Assembly: GCA_038380795.1 (NCBI GenBank)
Contig: CM076259.1
Coordinates: 70,957,741-71,021,740, forward strand
DNA length: 64,000 nucleotides
From: Pyrocephalus nanus
Taxonomy: Eukaryota; Chordata; Aves; Passeriformes; Tyrannidae
Direction of reading: 5' to 3'
Position numbers and translations under genes: made by a program. Position 1 is the first letter of the stretch, and each line of letters starts with the position of its first letter. Positions 12,173 to 24,456 of the stretch are shown here, piece after piece. Under the pieces are notes generated by a model. The model had not been told where the DNA came from. It saw only the letters and a list, made by a program, of their open reading frames with translations, and ran no database searches.

Positions 12173-15100
12173 CAACAGTAGTCAGCTGTTGTCCGCTGAG
12201 TGAACATATAGTAGTAAGCAGCATCATGAACAGAAATGTTATTATTTTACAGTCAATATCTATGTTTGCAATGTGAAAATCTTGAGACAATATTTTGGTC
12301 AAGGTCTGGCAAATCTGCGTAGTAGATTTATGTGATAGTTTTTATGTTTGCACATCCTAGTTTCTTCCATTTTTTTGCCTAGATATTAATCACTGTGACA
12401 GAAGTAGAATATTTCTGTAGAGTAGCAAAAAAGTATAGAATGGCTAAAAGCTAAAACATCTCATATATCCATTGCATATATCCTGTATGTACTGTTATAA
12501 TAATCTGGAATGTTTTTTGAACTGTAGTGTGTCAGGCCACTGTCTCATAATGCCATAGAAGGTTTGATCTTTGCCTGACTCTTTTGAGAAGTTGCTTATT
12601 TCTTTTTTTATGAAATATAATGAAAATTTGTAGCACTGAAAATATTGAGTCAGGTGAGTCTATCTTTCCAAATACTTCCAATTTACCTCAAGAAATATTT
12701 CTTTTACTAAAATCAAAGAATGTCACAATTATCTGATTGCTATAGAATAGACCTCTGTATTTCACTAATCATTTGACTTTCCTAGTGAATTCGAAGTTTT
12801 TTGTTCCCAACAGGTTTGATTATATCACTTTGGATTATAGCTACTTCACTTTTTATCTACTGACTATTTGCCTTGCTAAACAGAGTGGTAATTTTACCAA
12901 ATGTATTATAATATTTTTTTAGTTATTATTACAGAAATTTTGGTATAACTGAAAGTACTTGAATTGTACTGGTGAAAAACAAGATTTCAAGGAAAAAATC
13001 AGGCTTCTTTATCACTCTCAAAAAGAAAAATAATGGAGATATAACATAGCCTTTGTAAGCAACTGTTTAAGAAGCTTTTAAAAAGTTGCTGCCTGTGTAT
13101 GAAAGGAGAATTATAGAAAAAAAACACAAAATACAATTTCTGTGTGTATGTCTTGCAAGTAATAGAGAAAAATATGCTTTGAGTGCAGTATGTACAAATA
13201 CCAAGGTCACCAATCTGAAGGGGTGAGAAGTCTCTCTTCTGCTGGTAATTGACAACTATGGTGGAGCAACCTAACACAGAGCAATATTTGCAAGACTGAA
13301 AAACAAGCAGGAGAAAAGTTCAGTTCTTAATGCGACATGAATCTATAATGAAAAACCACTTGGGAAGTTTCTCTTTGAGAGCAGTAGTAAATAGCCCCAT
13401 ACCTTTGTCTTCTTACAATGATGAAAAAATATATTATGAGCATCACATCTGTAAGAATAGGTTTAGTGAATATGACAGAGTGATTATTTCTACTTGTCAC
13501 ACCACTTATCTTGCCATCTGTGAATATAAATTATAAATACACTGTGACACTAAGATTTTCCTTCAAAGTCTTCCTACATTCCTCATTGCAATAGCCATCA
13601 CCTCTCTCTTATCAAAACTGAACTACCTCTTTTTTTTAAAAGGTTTTGAAGTGACCTCTGCTAAGATAAAGTGCACCCATATGATTTTCTTTTGTGGTTT
13701 TATTTATGATAGATCATTTATCCAAACATGCATTTGGAAAAAAAGTGTTTAGTAAACATACATATAAAGAAAGAAAAAAACTGTTTTCTGTGTTAGCAGA
13801 AGTCCACCAAAATTCACTTTCAATCTTATATCATTACAAATTGTGTTACCTTAAGACTACGGCTGATTGTTATTTTTCAATAAAGGATACATGTGTATTT
13901 TTTAATTCATTTGTGTTTCTATTTCATATTACTTACAATATTATTTTATAAGTAACAGGAGCATAACGGGGAAGTTAATTTTTTCTTTAAGAGTACTTCA
14001 AAATTTAAAAAAAAAATACTTGTAGCTCTTGAAATACATTAGTTGATATTTTTTTATTAGTTAGTAACTTTTTGGAGTTGTTTCATAAAGGTCCTAGAGA
14101 GGAATTTATGTGACCTGAATTTGTCATCTCCAGTAAGAATGACTGCATATTAACTGGTCACTCTTGGCTTCTTTTTTTAACTAATAAATAGCAGTGGCAT
14201 TCTTGGTGTTAACTATGTCTTGTCACAATGCTAAAAAGAACATAGAGGCTCAATTCAATTGTCTTGGTATAGACACCTTACACTTTCTAAGCCACATTAC
14301 AGTCTTCAGAAATCTGCCCAAGAATGGCACAGAAGCACACTCTCTTGAGGGGGCAGAAGCACACTCTCTTGAGGAGGCAGAAGAGAAACTAGAACTAGTC
14401 AAGTATCTTAGGTGGTGCTAGAAACATAGGTTTAAGAAGCAACTGGAGCTCAGGAACATAAACTCTTATGTAAGTATCTACAAATGTTTACACTTAGTCA
14501 GAGGAGTCATATCCTTTTATAGACACAGTTGCACTTCACAAAGATGCTTCATTCTCACCACAGAATAGAGTGGGTTTGTTTTTGTACTGTTGGTTTATCA
14601 ATTTCCTTCAGTCTGATTTCTAGCCTATAGATCCCTTAGAGTTATACCATATGGCAATATCATTGCAAAGGGTAAGGAGTAAGTGAGTTTTAGAACTGTT
14701 TTTACAGTCAACCTATTCTTGACTAAACCTTGACAAGATGTCTGACATATTTACACCAACATATATAGCTCCCTCCCTCACAAAAATGGAAAAGGGTGTC
14801 CTCAGAGGACAATCTTCAACCAGGCTTTAATAGCATTTGGTAGAGCTCTCCATCTGCCTGAGTTGGGATTAATGGTTATTCCTGTGTGAAGTTCCCACAC
14901 AAGGTAAAAGGTATCATATATGTCTGAGTGCATATGTGTGCTACTCTGTGGCCTGATTCATTGAAAGACACTGTAAATTTAATGAAGTAGGACTCTTTTA
15001 GGATCTATTGATTCAAATTTCAGATTTTTTGTGCTCTCACAGCATTAAACATCAGCAAATTTACTATTATCACTATTCCTCCAACATTTATTGATCTGTG

Positions 15101-15844
15101 CTTCTCATGGTAATTCTTTTATATTAAAAAAATGTGCAGTAGTCATGATTTCATAATGTTGATTTATTAGTCAGGTGCTTTATTATTTCTTGAAAATTTT
15201 TTTCAAATATAGAAAAAAATCTTGCAGTTTTATGTTTTTGCTGTTCCTGTGTACTTTACCTAGCTGAGAAATAATGTGAATGCTATGTATGTTACTTTAG
15301 ATTGCCAAAGAGAATATAATGACTAAAAGGAAGAATAAGGTTTATTTTTGGTAGTCATTACTTAGATTTTTTATTGAAGATAGGTGTGAATACAGAAGAC
15401 TTCAAAGCCTGTCACAGAAAATGAAATTATTGTCAAGTCTGCAAGTTTGCTTATTCTTCCTGATACTCCAAATGTGCTGCTTGCAATTTGTTTCAAAGAG
15501 TGAATGCTTCACAGCAAACACATGATGGAAGAAGGTTAGAAATGGGAAGTGTTAAGAGCTAGCATATCTACTTGGTAAAAGCAGAATCAGAAATCTAGTT
15601 GGGAATCTGCACATTTGGAATGCTAAGGCTACAGAAATCTACCCTTACAGATCTTCCACTCGCATCTTCTGATGGTGACTAAGCACTGCAGAGGTGGCTG
15701 TATAATAGCAGTAGGAGTGGAAGGATTTTGAATGCTAAAGCAAATACAGTTTGAAATGTCAAATAGGAAACTCTAAGATGTCTCTGTCTTTTGCCAAGAG
15801 GTAGATATTCCCATGAAAAAAGTTTGCATGTATTATTTATGAAG
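12173..15844. other. Unique AT-rich DNA, no gene seen
   Basis: No gene or clear repeat was recognised. The open frames at 12999-13277 (minus), 13330-13536 (plus), 13694-13951 (plus) and 14194-14421 (plus) are short and motif-free. The last one is open partly because of a 24-bp direct duplication, listed separately. Confidence 0.55.
14330..14377. repeat. 24-bp tandem duplication
   Basis: There are two adjacent 24-bp units, 14330-14353 and 14354-14377. Each starts CAGAAGCACACTCTCTTGAG, and they differ at one base. The unit is a multiple of three, so it keeps the chance plus-strand frame open and encodes a repeated AHSLE motif. Confidence 0.9.
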
Positions 15845-15943
15845 CATATTGTTGAGTGTGCTGGTTTTGATGTAAACCCAAAACATAGCCCTGTGCCAGA
15901 TACTATGAAGAAAATTAACTCTATACCAGCTAAAAATAGCACA
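15845..15943 (-). mobile_element. ERVL-type LTR, 5' (U3) fragment
   Basis: On the minus strand this begins TGTGCT and continues GCTGGTATAGAGTTAATTTT, then CTTCATAGTATCTGGCACAG and GGCTATGTTTTGG. This matches the start of U3 of the abundant avian ERVL LTRs as I remember the consensus. The 5' end falls at the TG complementary to CA at 15942-15943. Similarity fades after about 100 bp, and neither the rest of the LTR nor a target-site duplication could be placed. The minus-strand open frame that overlaps it (15679-15942) is only a translation of LTR and flank. Confidence 0.65.
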
Positions 15944-17100
15944 CTGACTTACAAACCTACAGCTTTGTAAAGAACACTGTGGAGGCCCTTACAACTGCAG
16001 GAGTATAGTGGGTGCAAGTTTCCCATGACTTATTTTTTTGCTAATGATAGCAAAGCAGAGATAATTGCCTTAGAGTAGTATTCTTGTTGAAAGATAAGTG
16101 AGCAATAGTCATGCAACCTCATGTTCCCAACTTATCATAGGATAAAGCAGCAATAAGAGGTTCATATGAATTTTTATTATTATGAACCTTAACACATGGA
16201 GGTTAAAAGAGGAAGTTCCATGGCCACCTTTTCTTCCATTAGTTAGCATAAGAAATAATTAAATCTTGTCTTTTGGATTAGAAATTTGGGGTTATGAAGT
16301 ATAAGGAAACCAAACACCCCTTTTGTTCTCTTCCATTTCAAAGTTCTTTTCTTTCAGCTAGTGCCTATTAATACTTGCTTTTGCTGTTACCCTGAGCATG
16401 CCATTTTGTTTGATCTGCTTCATACCACAGATACTAATGACCAAAAATCTTTCAGTAGGAGCAATTTAGAGTGGACCTTCTATTGCCAAGTTCCAGTGCA
16501 AGAATAGCATAGCACTTCTTTTCTACAGTTTTTTTAATGATGTATTAACAGGAAATATGATTTATTATTGTTAAAAGGATAGAATGAGAAAATTCGTTTA
16601 AATAAGAACTGACCACCTCCCAGTTCTTTGTGTCTTGTATATATTGGTGGCTTGTATGCTACATTGCAGGAAGCTTAAAAAAAAAAATCTTAAAAGGTGT
16701 ATCCAGGAAAAAGAGTTGTGCCATAATATATCAGAACAGATTTTTCAGCTCAGTCAGTGAATCTTGTTGATACAAACCCTCAGAGAATTAGACTCAGTTA
16801 ATAAATTCTTCAGTATATTCAGCCACCTTTTATTTTTACCTGGAGCATTAAAAACTTCCACTGAATTGCAGCTATATAAACCTTTCTTTTATAAATCTGA
16901 AGAAAGAGGTATATAAACACTCAGTGTGTCTGTAAAGTACAAAATCTTTATATATTCCAACTATTATAAAAATCACATTGATTGCTTAAGGCTCAAGTTC
17001 ACCAGTAAGTCTTGAATCAATTCTTAAGTGCCCATAAGACTGTACTTTAAATATATATATTATTAGACTACATGATTTGTGCCCTTTCGGTATTTTCTTC
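15944..17100. other. Unique AT-rich DNA, no gene seen
   Basis: No open frame, splice-flanked exon or repeat family was recognised in this stretch. Confidence 0.55.
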
Positions 17101-18320
17101 ACAGATTCACAGAATCACAGAATCACAGAACATGCTAAATTGGAAGGGACCCACAAGGATCATCGAGTCCAACTCTTAGCCTTGAACAGGACCATCCCCA
17201 AGAGTCATACCATATGCCCAAGAGTATTGTCCAAATGCTTCTTGAACTCTGTCAGTCTTGATGCCCTGTTTCAGTGTCCAACCACCCTTTGGGTGAAGAA
17301 CCTTTTTCTAATATCCAATCTAAACCTCCTCTAACAGAGCTTCAAGCCTTTCCTACACTGCTCACTACAGAGAACAGATCAGTGCCTGCCCCACCTCTTC
17401 CCCTGATAAGGAAGTTGTAGGCTACAATGAGGTTTCCCATCAGGCTGAACAGACCAAGTGACCTCAGCCACTCCTCATACGGCTTCCCCTTAAGGGCCTT
17501 CACCATCTTTGTTGTCCTCCTTTGGACACTCTCCAAGAGCTTAATCCCTTTCTTATATTACAATGACCACCACTGCACACAATATTCAAAATGAGACGAT
17601 ACCAGTGCAGAGAAGAGCGGGACAATCCCCTCCCTCAACCAGCTGAGGATGCTTTGCCTGATGCCCCCAGGATACAGTTGGCCCTCCTGGCTGCCAGGGT
17701 ACTGCTGACTTAGATTCAACTTGCTATTGACCAGAACCCTCAGATCCCTTTCCATGGCACTGCTTTCCAGCATCTCATTTCCCAGCCTATACGAACATCC
17801 AGGGTTGCCCCATCTCAGCTGCAGAATCCAGGACATACCATCATTGAACTTCATATGGTTCATGATTGCCCAGTCCTCTAATTTGTTGAGGTCTCAATTC
17901 AGGGCCTCTCTGCCTTCGAGGTAGTCAACAGGTCCTCCCAGTTTTGTCATCTGCAAACTGCCTTAGTGTCCCTTTCAATCCTGTCCAAGTAATTTATGAG
18001 GATATTGAATGGCACAGGGCCTAAGATGGAGCCCTGTGGAACCCCTCTAGTGACAGGTCAGCAGTCTGATGTTCCCCCTTTTACCATTACCCTCTGTGGT
18101 TAACCCATGAGCCAATTGCTCATCCACTTCACAATGTGTTTATCCAGCTCCTTGGTGAACATTTTGTCCAGAAGGATCCTGTGAGACAGTACTGAAAGCT
18201 TTACTGAAATCCCCAAAGACTGCATCAACTGCTTTCCCTTGATCAACTAGGTGGATTACCTTGTCATAAAAGAAAATCAGATTTCATAAGCAGGACCTTC
18301 CTCTCATGAAACTGCATTTC
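17101..18320 (-). mobile_element. CR1 LINE, 5'-truncated, with broken reverse-transcriptase C-terminus
   Basis: On the plus strand this opens with three AGAATCAC-type octamers, the reverse complement of the CR1 terminal repeat, then TTGGAAGGGACCCACAAGGA. It runs through the 3' UTR into the end of ORF2. Minus-strand reading gives recognisable reverse-transcriptase tail blocks: GNEMLESSAMERDLRVLVNS, then LNLSQQYPGSQEGQLYPGG, and further on VQRRTTKMVKALKGKPYEEW. These sit in different frames, so the copy is dead. At about 18160-18290 the reverse complement still reads through the region just upstream of the active site (SKAFDTVSH-like). About 1.2 kb is kept, compared with roughly 4.5 kb for a full CR1. 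Confidence 0.92.
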
Positions 18321-21300
18321 TTAAAGGAACCCAATATTTTGAATTGATATACACACAAGCTAACACAAGGGAAAAAAAAAAAAAAAAAAAGACTGAGAAA
18401 GTATAACCACTGACAGCTTCCATATATGGTTTCAGTCATCTGCCACTATCCCTGTCCCTTTCCCTCTTTGTCACACATGAAAAAGAGCTTCTCACCGAGA
18501 TGACAACAGTGTAGTTAAACCTAAAGACATTTCTGAGCAGCTTTTCTTATGGTATGTGTACGAGATCTGCATCTGTATGTGACTGAATCACCAACCGAAG
18601 CACAAGCTTTCCCAAACAGTCCCATCCAACAAAATGAGAATGTAGGCTGGGAGAACGAAGCAACTTTTTTTTTCCCAGTTTATTGAAGACTGTGTGTGAG
18701 ATAATGCACATGAGGCAAGCAAAGTGTATTCAGTGTGAAGGTGCATACATGGGAAACCAAAGCTCTATACTGGACTCCCATGTTTTGAGAGGAGCATGCC
18801 AGCCCACAGCTATTAGGGACTTCCCTGGCAAATAATTGTGGTTCACTGCTCCCATGTTTCTTCTCCCACAGCATCTTTGTCTCAGTGTCACTGCATGCTT
18901 CTTTATTCCTCTTCCTGTTTCCTCCTATTACACTTGTGTTTTCAGTGTCATATCTCCTTTCACTCTTTTTACTGTGGAGCCTATGACTTCCTTAATATTT
19001 CCCCATTTCCCACTAATGTCTCTAACTGCTTTAAGCTCTGCCCCAGATTATTGTCTGACCTATTCATTTGGATAATCAGCCCTATCCAACAAATGTGCTT
19101 AATTGCAACAAAATACACTGAAATGTTTGATCTCAATTAAAAATATTTAGTTTGGATTCAAGTTGGAAGGAGCTGCTTACCTGCTTTCTCCCCCTCTCAG
19201 AAAAGTAATTAGTGATGTGTACAATTTTAGATTAGCATTTTTTTCTTTTATTTGCTGCCAGCTTAATTAACTCACTGTAGAGAGAGAAATTTGTACTGTC
19301 TGTTAACATTGTACCACAGAGATAATATAGACAAAAGAAAATCATGAGAACAATGCAACTGATAATGTTGTCTCATATTCATTTGATCCTCTGAAAATAT
19401 GTTTTCTTTCTTATTTTATAATGTATACTCTTTCACTGAGCTGGTTTGCCATATGACTCCAACAGTTACACCATCAGCAAATGTCAGTGCATTTGTAGAA
19501 ACAGAGAGCCGAGAAAGAAAGCAAATCAAAAGGTGGCAAAAATTTATTTAACAGATTTTGAAGTGCAGAAAACATTTCATTAGATTAAATGTCAAGGAAC
19601 TTCTTAAGAACTATTCAGAATGGTATGGCTAAAATCACAGCTTCAGGTTATATAGAAAAACTAAAATTCAGACTATAGTAGGCATTTAGAAAAAAAGGTT
19701 TAATTCTTCCCTTATCAAATTCAGTGGTTAGATACATAAGATTTCTTTACATCAGTCATTCCATAGCACCCAAACTTAATCTGCTCTCTCTCAGGGTGTT
19801 TTATTCCTCCTGTTTTCTTTCAGTATTCCTTCAAAAAGTGATAATCATGCTAAACTGAGAAATTTTGGTCTAAGTGTCTGATCATAGTTGCTTACACAAA
19901 AGTCTAAGTACTCACAAAGTCAATGAGATCCACTCAGTGTATTCATATTAGTCAGAAAAACTTCAGGTCACTTTCAAGTAGTTACCTTTACTGAGTGGAT
20001 GACAATCCCTCTATACATTGTTTGCTGCATTAAACAGAAACTTTATTCAATTGTGAGAAAACAAATTTTTAGTTAAACTGGAGATGCGGTAGGATGATTG
20101 ACCTAACCTCTAATGAGTCTAGTAGCTTAGGGCAAAGCAACAAGAGGTTCCATCTAATATTTTCAAGCTCTATATGGATGCTTTGCATGGCACAGGGTGT
20201 TTCAAATGGTTCTACACATTTAAATTTTGGCAATAGAATTAAGCTCCCCATTTATGTATAACAAATACATTGCAGACAGCTATAGATTTTGTATAATTGA
20301 AGATGTTGAAAGGGCTGTCATACTGTAAAACACTATCCTTACTGTATCTGCAGAACTAGGCTCTGAATTTTATTTATTTATTTATTTTTGTAATATACTT
20401 AGCAAAACAGGAATGACTTATTCAGAAAATTAGCAGATCATGTCATCTTGTAATTGTGCAGATGGCTGATAGCCAACTATCTATTGCCACAAAATCTGTT
20501 ACATAAAACTGGAAGACCACAGTCATGTTTTTTAGCATTGGTTATGCAATTTTTCACATTAGATAAGAATGTTAGAAAAGACAGTCAAAACTCATTCAAA
20601 ATGTTCAGCGAAGTAAACCTACAAATATTTTCAGATGCAAACAAATTTTAATGGAACTGAGTAGCAGCCATTTGCATATTTCTATGTTTCTAAGATCACA
20701 CATTTATTTCATTTCTTTTTTATTATTCTTCTCTGGGTCCCACATAATATTATATTTTGATATGTGTTTTCTTTGTTGGTTTTTCTTTTGTTACTTTTTA
20801 TATTTTAACTTTATATAATTCACCAAAGTAGTAACAGCAGTGGTAACAAAAATAAGTAAAAAAAGATTCCTAATAGAGGTACTAATAGAAGGACACCAAA
20901 AAAAGTATTTTAATTTTTAGACCTACTCTCTTAATACTTTAGTTGAAGTGTTTGACCTGTGTTAAAGCAGTTTATACTTAGTGTAGTGTATCACTGAGCA
21001 AAGAAAGGTACATTTAGGATATGATGTCCGCTAAAAACTATCAGAGTTATTCTCAGAAATATCAGACATTTTTAAAAATCGTGTGTTGGTAAGCTCATTA
21101 AAATTAGAGAAAGTTCTGAACCTAAACCTAAATATTTCTTTATTTTCGTGCAAGTGACATTACTATCAGTGTCATGAAAAACTTTCCAATAGGTGTTGCT
21201 GCACTTCAGTTGCTGTCCTGAAACAGCCATATACAGAATAGAAAAGGGTTTTTTATTAATGTTGACAGTTCAGACAGGTTCTTTATGCTGGTTTGGTTTT

Positions 21301-21565
21301 TTTATTATTATTATTATTCCTTTAAAGAATGAAAATTTGAAAGTAAAATTATTATTTTTCTTTTCCCCCAGCAAGATTTTACTTTTTCCTAGTCTTATTG
21401 TAATCAGGGTGCTTCTCACAGTGATGAAAGTTATCATGATTGCAAATGCGCTGTATGCTTCAAACATTATCAAGATTGCTCAGTTAGACGTTTTTTTGAA
21501 GTGAAAGAAAGTGAAGTTTCTAGAGCAGTCAACTGTCTTAGTCACAGACTCTTCAGCACAGTCTA
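18321..21565. other. Unique AT-rich DNA with poly(A) tract, no gene seen
   Basis: An A run of about 19 bases lies at 18372-18390, just outside the preceding CR1. The rest is AT-rich with short chance frames (for example 18838-19140 plus and 20069-20251 minus), none with a recognisable domain. Confidence 0.5.
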
Positions 21566-22015
21566 CATAGAATCACAGAATATTAAGGGTTGGGGTTGGG
21601 GCATTCACAACCTCCCTTGTTAACATTTTCTAGTGTCTCACGACCCTCACAATAAAGAATTAATCCCTAATATCTAGCCTAAAGTTCCTCTCTTTCAATT
21701 TGTACATATTACTCCTTGTCCTATCACTAAAGTTCCTGATGGAGAGTCTCTCTCCAGCTTCTATGTAACCCCCCCTCAGATATCAGAAGGTTGCTATAAG
21801 AGCTCCATGCAAACTTCTTTTCTCCAGGTTGAATCTCAGCTTCCGCAGCCTGTCTTCATAGGGGAAGTGCTTCAGTCTTCTTATCAACTTCATGGTCCTC
21901 CTCTAGTCTTGCTCCAACAGTTCCATGTCCTTCTTATGTTGGGGACATCAGAACTGTTCACAGTACTCCAGCTGGGGTGTCACAAGAGCAGAGTAGAGGG
22001 GAAGGATCTTTCATC
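21566..22015 (-). mobile_element. CR1 LINE, 3' end fragment
   Basis: On the plus strand this starts CATAGAATCACAGAATATTA, the reverse complement of the CR1 3' terminus. It continues TTTCTAGTGTCTCACGACCC, then AAAGTTCCTCTCTTTCAATT, then CCAGCTGGGGTGTCACAAGA, the usual 3'-UTR sequence of this family. About 450 bp remain. The plus-strand frame at 21807-22031 is a shadow of this non-coding tail. Confidence 0.85.
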
Positions 22016-22636
22016 GTGTGTAAGAGCATAGAACACAAATACCACATTTCTCTGACTTGGTCATTTGGTGGTCTTCTTTGTTTATGGAAATATTTTGATT
22101 TGCATTAAATGCTTCTTCGAGATGAACTTAAAATTGCTGATTTCCTTTCATCCAAAAACATATCATAACAAAACCCAGGGACTGCTGCCAACATTAGATA
22201 CTTGTTACACACTGTATGCTGCTAAAAAATTGCTTTCGGCCTTAAAAGCTTATGACCAAAAGAGCAGTGTAATTTAATGCAAGAAAAAAGGAATTATCGA
22301 TCTCACCATGACTCTCACCATTTACAGGTGGTAAGATATAGTCAGTGAATAAACTTTTCAATAGAAGCCATGTTTGTTCTTTTACACTTCATGATGTTGT
22401 GATCTAGTAATATTTTTTTCATCACTACTTATCCACAATAATGTATGTGAGGCGACCTGCTAAGCAAATAATAAAGACTTTGTTATACATGCAGGCAATA
22501 CTATCAATGAGAAATCTTTTCTCAGAGATTTAAAGCCATGTAGTTTGACTTTGTCTAATTCCTCATTTGCTTGATTATTTTCTTCTAACAACTTGTCTAT
22601 TGCACATGTGTTTAATTTCTCTTCCCACATTCTTGA

Positions 22637-22683
22637 TTTTTTTTTTTTGTCTTTTTTTTGGTCTTTTTTTTTTTTTTTTTTTT
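22637..22683. repeat. T-rich low-complexity tract
   Basis: This is a run of T blocks broken by single GTC or GG interruptions and ending in a stretch of about 22 T. Confidence 0.85.
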
Positions 22684-23411
22684 AATTAAATCTCCCTAAG
22701 TTATTCCTCGTGTTTTGGTAATGTTAAATAAGCTCTTTTGTGTATGTAATCATGTAGGGCCTTTTGGTTTGGGGGTTCTTTCCCCCCACTGTTAATGGTG
22801 AAAAACTGCTGTAATTTTGGTATTGATAACAGCAATATGTCAGAGGTTTCCCTTGGTTACCTTCAGACACTGAACACTCTTCATGAAACATTTCACAGGA
22901 AAAAGAATGCAGAGCTCTGACTGGTCATGACTATGCTTCTCTCTACTCCAAGTTCCACTGGTATGGCACAAATAGACTGGGTTGGTCCAGTAAATAAAAT
23001 AAATACAGTCTTCCTGCTAGCCAGTTATTTTCAGGATTATTTATAGATGTACATGTTTTCTCAAGCAGGGACTTGATGAACCAGCTGGTCCCTCTTAAAA
23101 ACCGCATAACCATGCTTTACATAAAGTTTTGAATTGCTTAAAAATTATCAGTGTTAATGTCATATGTTGACATGAGAACTATTCATGGAAAGGTACTAGT
23201 TTTGAAGAAACTCTGGTACATATGACATTTTCTCTAACTGTAGAAAACACTAGTACAAGTCTTTGCCCATTTAGCATTTTATTACTTATAGAAAGTGGAA
23301 AATTCCCAGCAAAAATCATTAGACAAAGTGCATGTAGTCAGGGTAGCACCTCAGCAACCAAGATAGTATAATCTGGTACTCAAACCCACAAGCTATGGGG
23401 ACTTCTATGCT

Positions 23412-23416
<5 letters not shown>

Positions 23417-23456
<40 letters not shown>
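23417..23456. repeat. Poly(T), 40 bases
   Basis: This is a pure run of 40 T. Read on the minus strand it would be a 40-base A tail, but the sequence before it on that strand has no AATAAA in the usual window and no matching duplication was found, so a retrocopy is not supported. Confidence 0.9.
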
Positions 23457-24284
23457 CCTGTGGAAAGTAATAAACCTTATAGAACATCCCCCTGAAAATA
23501 TTAAAGACATCTAATTGGAAGGAAAATTGTTTCCTGTGCAGTCCTGAGAGCTGATTTTCCACTAATTTTATCCATGGGTATGTAGAGAGGGGTTTTTCTA
23601 TGCCACACTCAGGCACCAAAATTATGCTTACTTGTGTATTTAGACTGGGGAAAAAGAAAGGTCTGAAGAGTCTAAGTTATGGGAAATGAGGAAAGGATGC
23701 ACCTTTAAAAGATACCAGAGGGAAATCCTTCCAACTTCAGGGCACTTATGCCTAAAATAGCCTTTAATGGACTTTATTTCTTATGCGTAAGGAGAAAAGA
23801 TGACTTGGAAGTAATTAATAGATTTTTTTTTAGTGGAACAAACTGTATCTTAGTTAAGTTTCTGTCTCATGTAAAGGGCAGACTAGAAGGAAGTAAGATA
23901 ACAAAGGAAATGGAGAAGACAAAAGTTCTAATCTACTCAAATATCTCCTCAATTGGTCAGGAAAATAAGAAAGAAGATGCAATATTTGAGACAAGCAGAA
24001 TACCACAGGGACAAATAAAGGCAGAGTCACGAGGAACAGAAATTAAATCTTGATCCATTGAAAACAGTTAAATCAATGGTGATTTAACAAAGTTGAGGAG
24101 ATAATGAGAGCTTTGGGAGGATATGATGATCTTTAGCGTGTTGAAAAAGGAAGCAAGTGTTTGGATGTACAAAACAAGTATAGTGGAAACACCTCTGAAG
24201 TTAAAAGGTTGGTTTATGAAGCCAAAGGATTTACTGTTGGGTTACTGGTGGTGTTATGAGGATGATGCCATGTGCACTAGCCCT

Positions 24285-24456
24285 TCCTCTTGTGCACTGT
24301 GGCTTCAGGAGTCTCCCTCACTGGAGGTATTCCAGAATTGTCTGAACAAAACCCTGTGCAACGTGCTCAAGGATGACCCTGTCTGAGCAGGGAGGCTGAA
24401 CCACATGACCCACAGTGGTCCCTTCCAAGATGACCTGTTCTGGGATTCTGTGATTC
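24285..24456 (+). mobile_element. CR1-type 3' tail
   Basis: The segment CTCACTGGAGGTATTCCAGA, then GCAACGTGCTCAAGGATGAC, then GACCCACAGTGGTCCCTTCC, ending TCTGGGATTCTGTGATTC, is the typical 3' end of avian CR1 subfamilies, with the terminal ATTCTGTGATTC repeat. The upstream limit is unclear and may reach about 24235. An LTR origin for this type of tail cannot be fully excluded by eye. Confidence 0.7.

Larger units (their letters stand above)
22016..24284. other. Unique DNA with long T tracts, no gene seen
   Basis: This stretch holds a T-rich tract at about 22637-22683 and a pure run of 40 T at 23417-23456. The open frames that cross these runs (23319-23510 and 23380-23619, minus) are poly-lysine artefacts. 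A 101-codon plus-strand frame (23748-24053) has no recognised motif. Confidence 0.5.
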
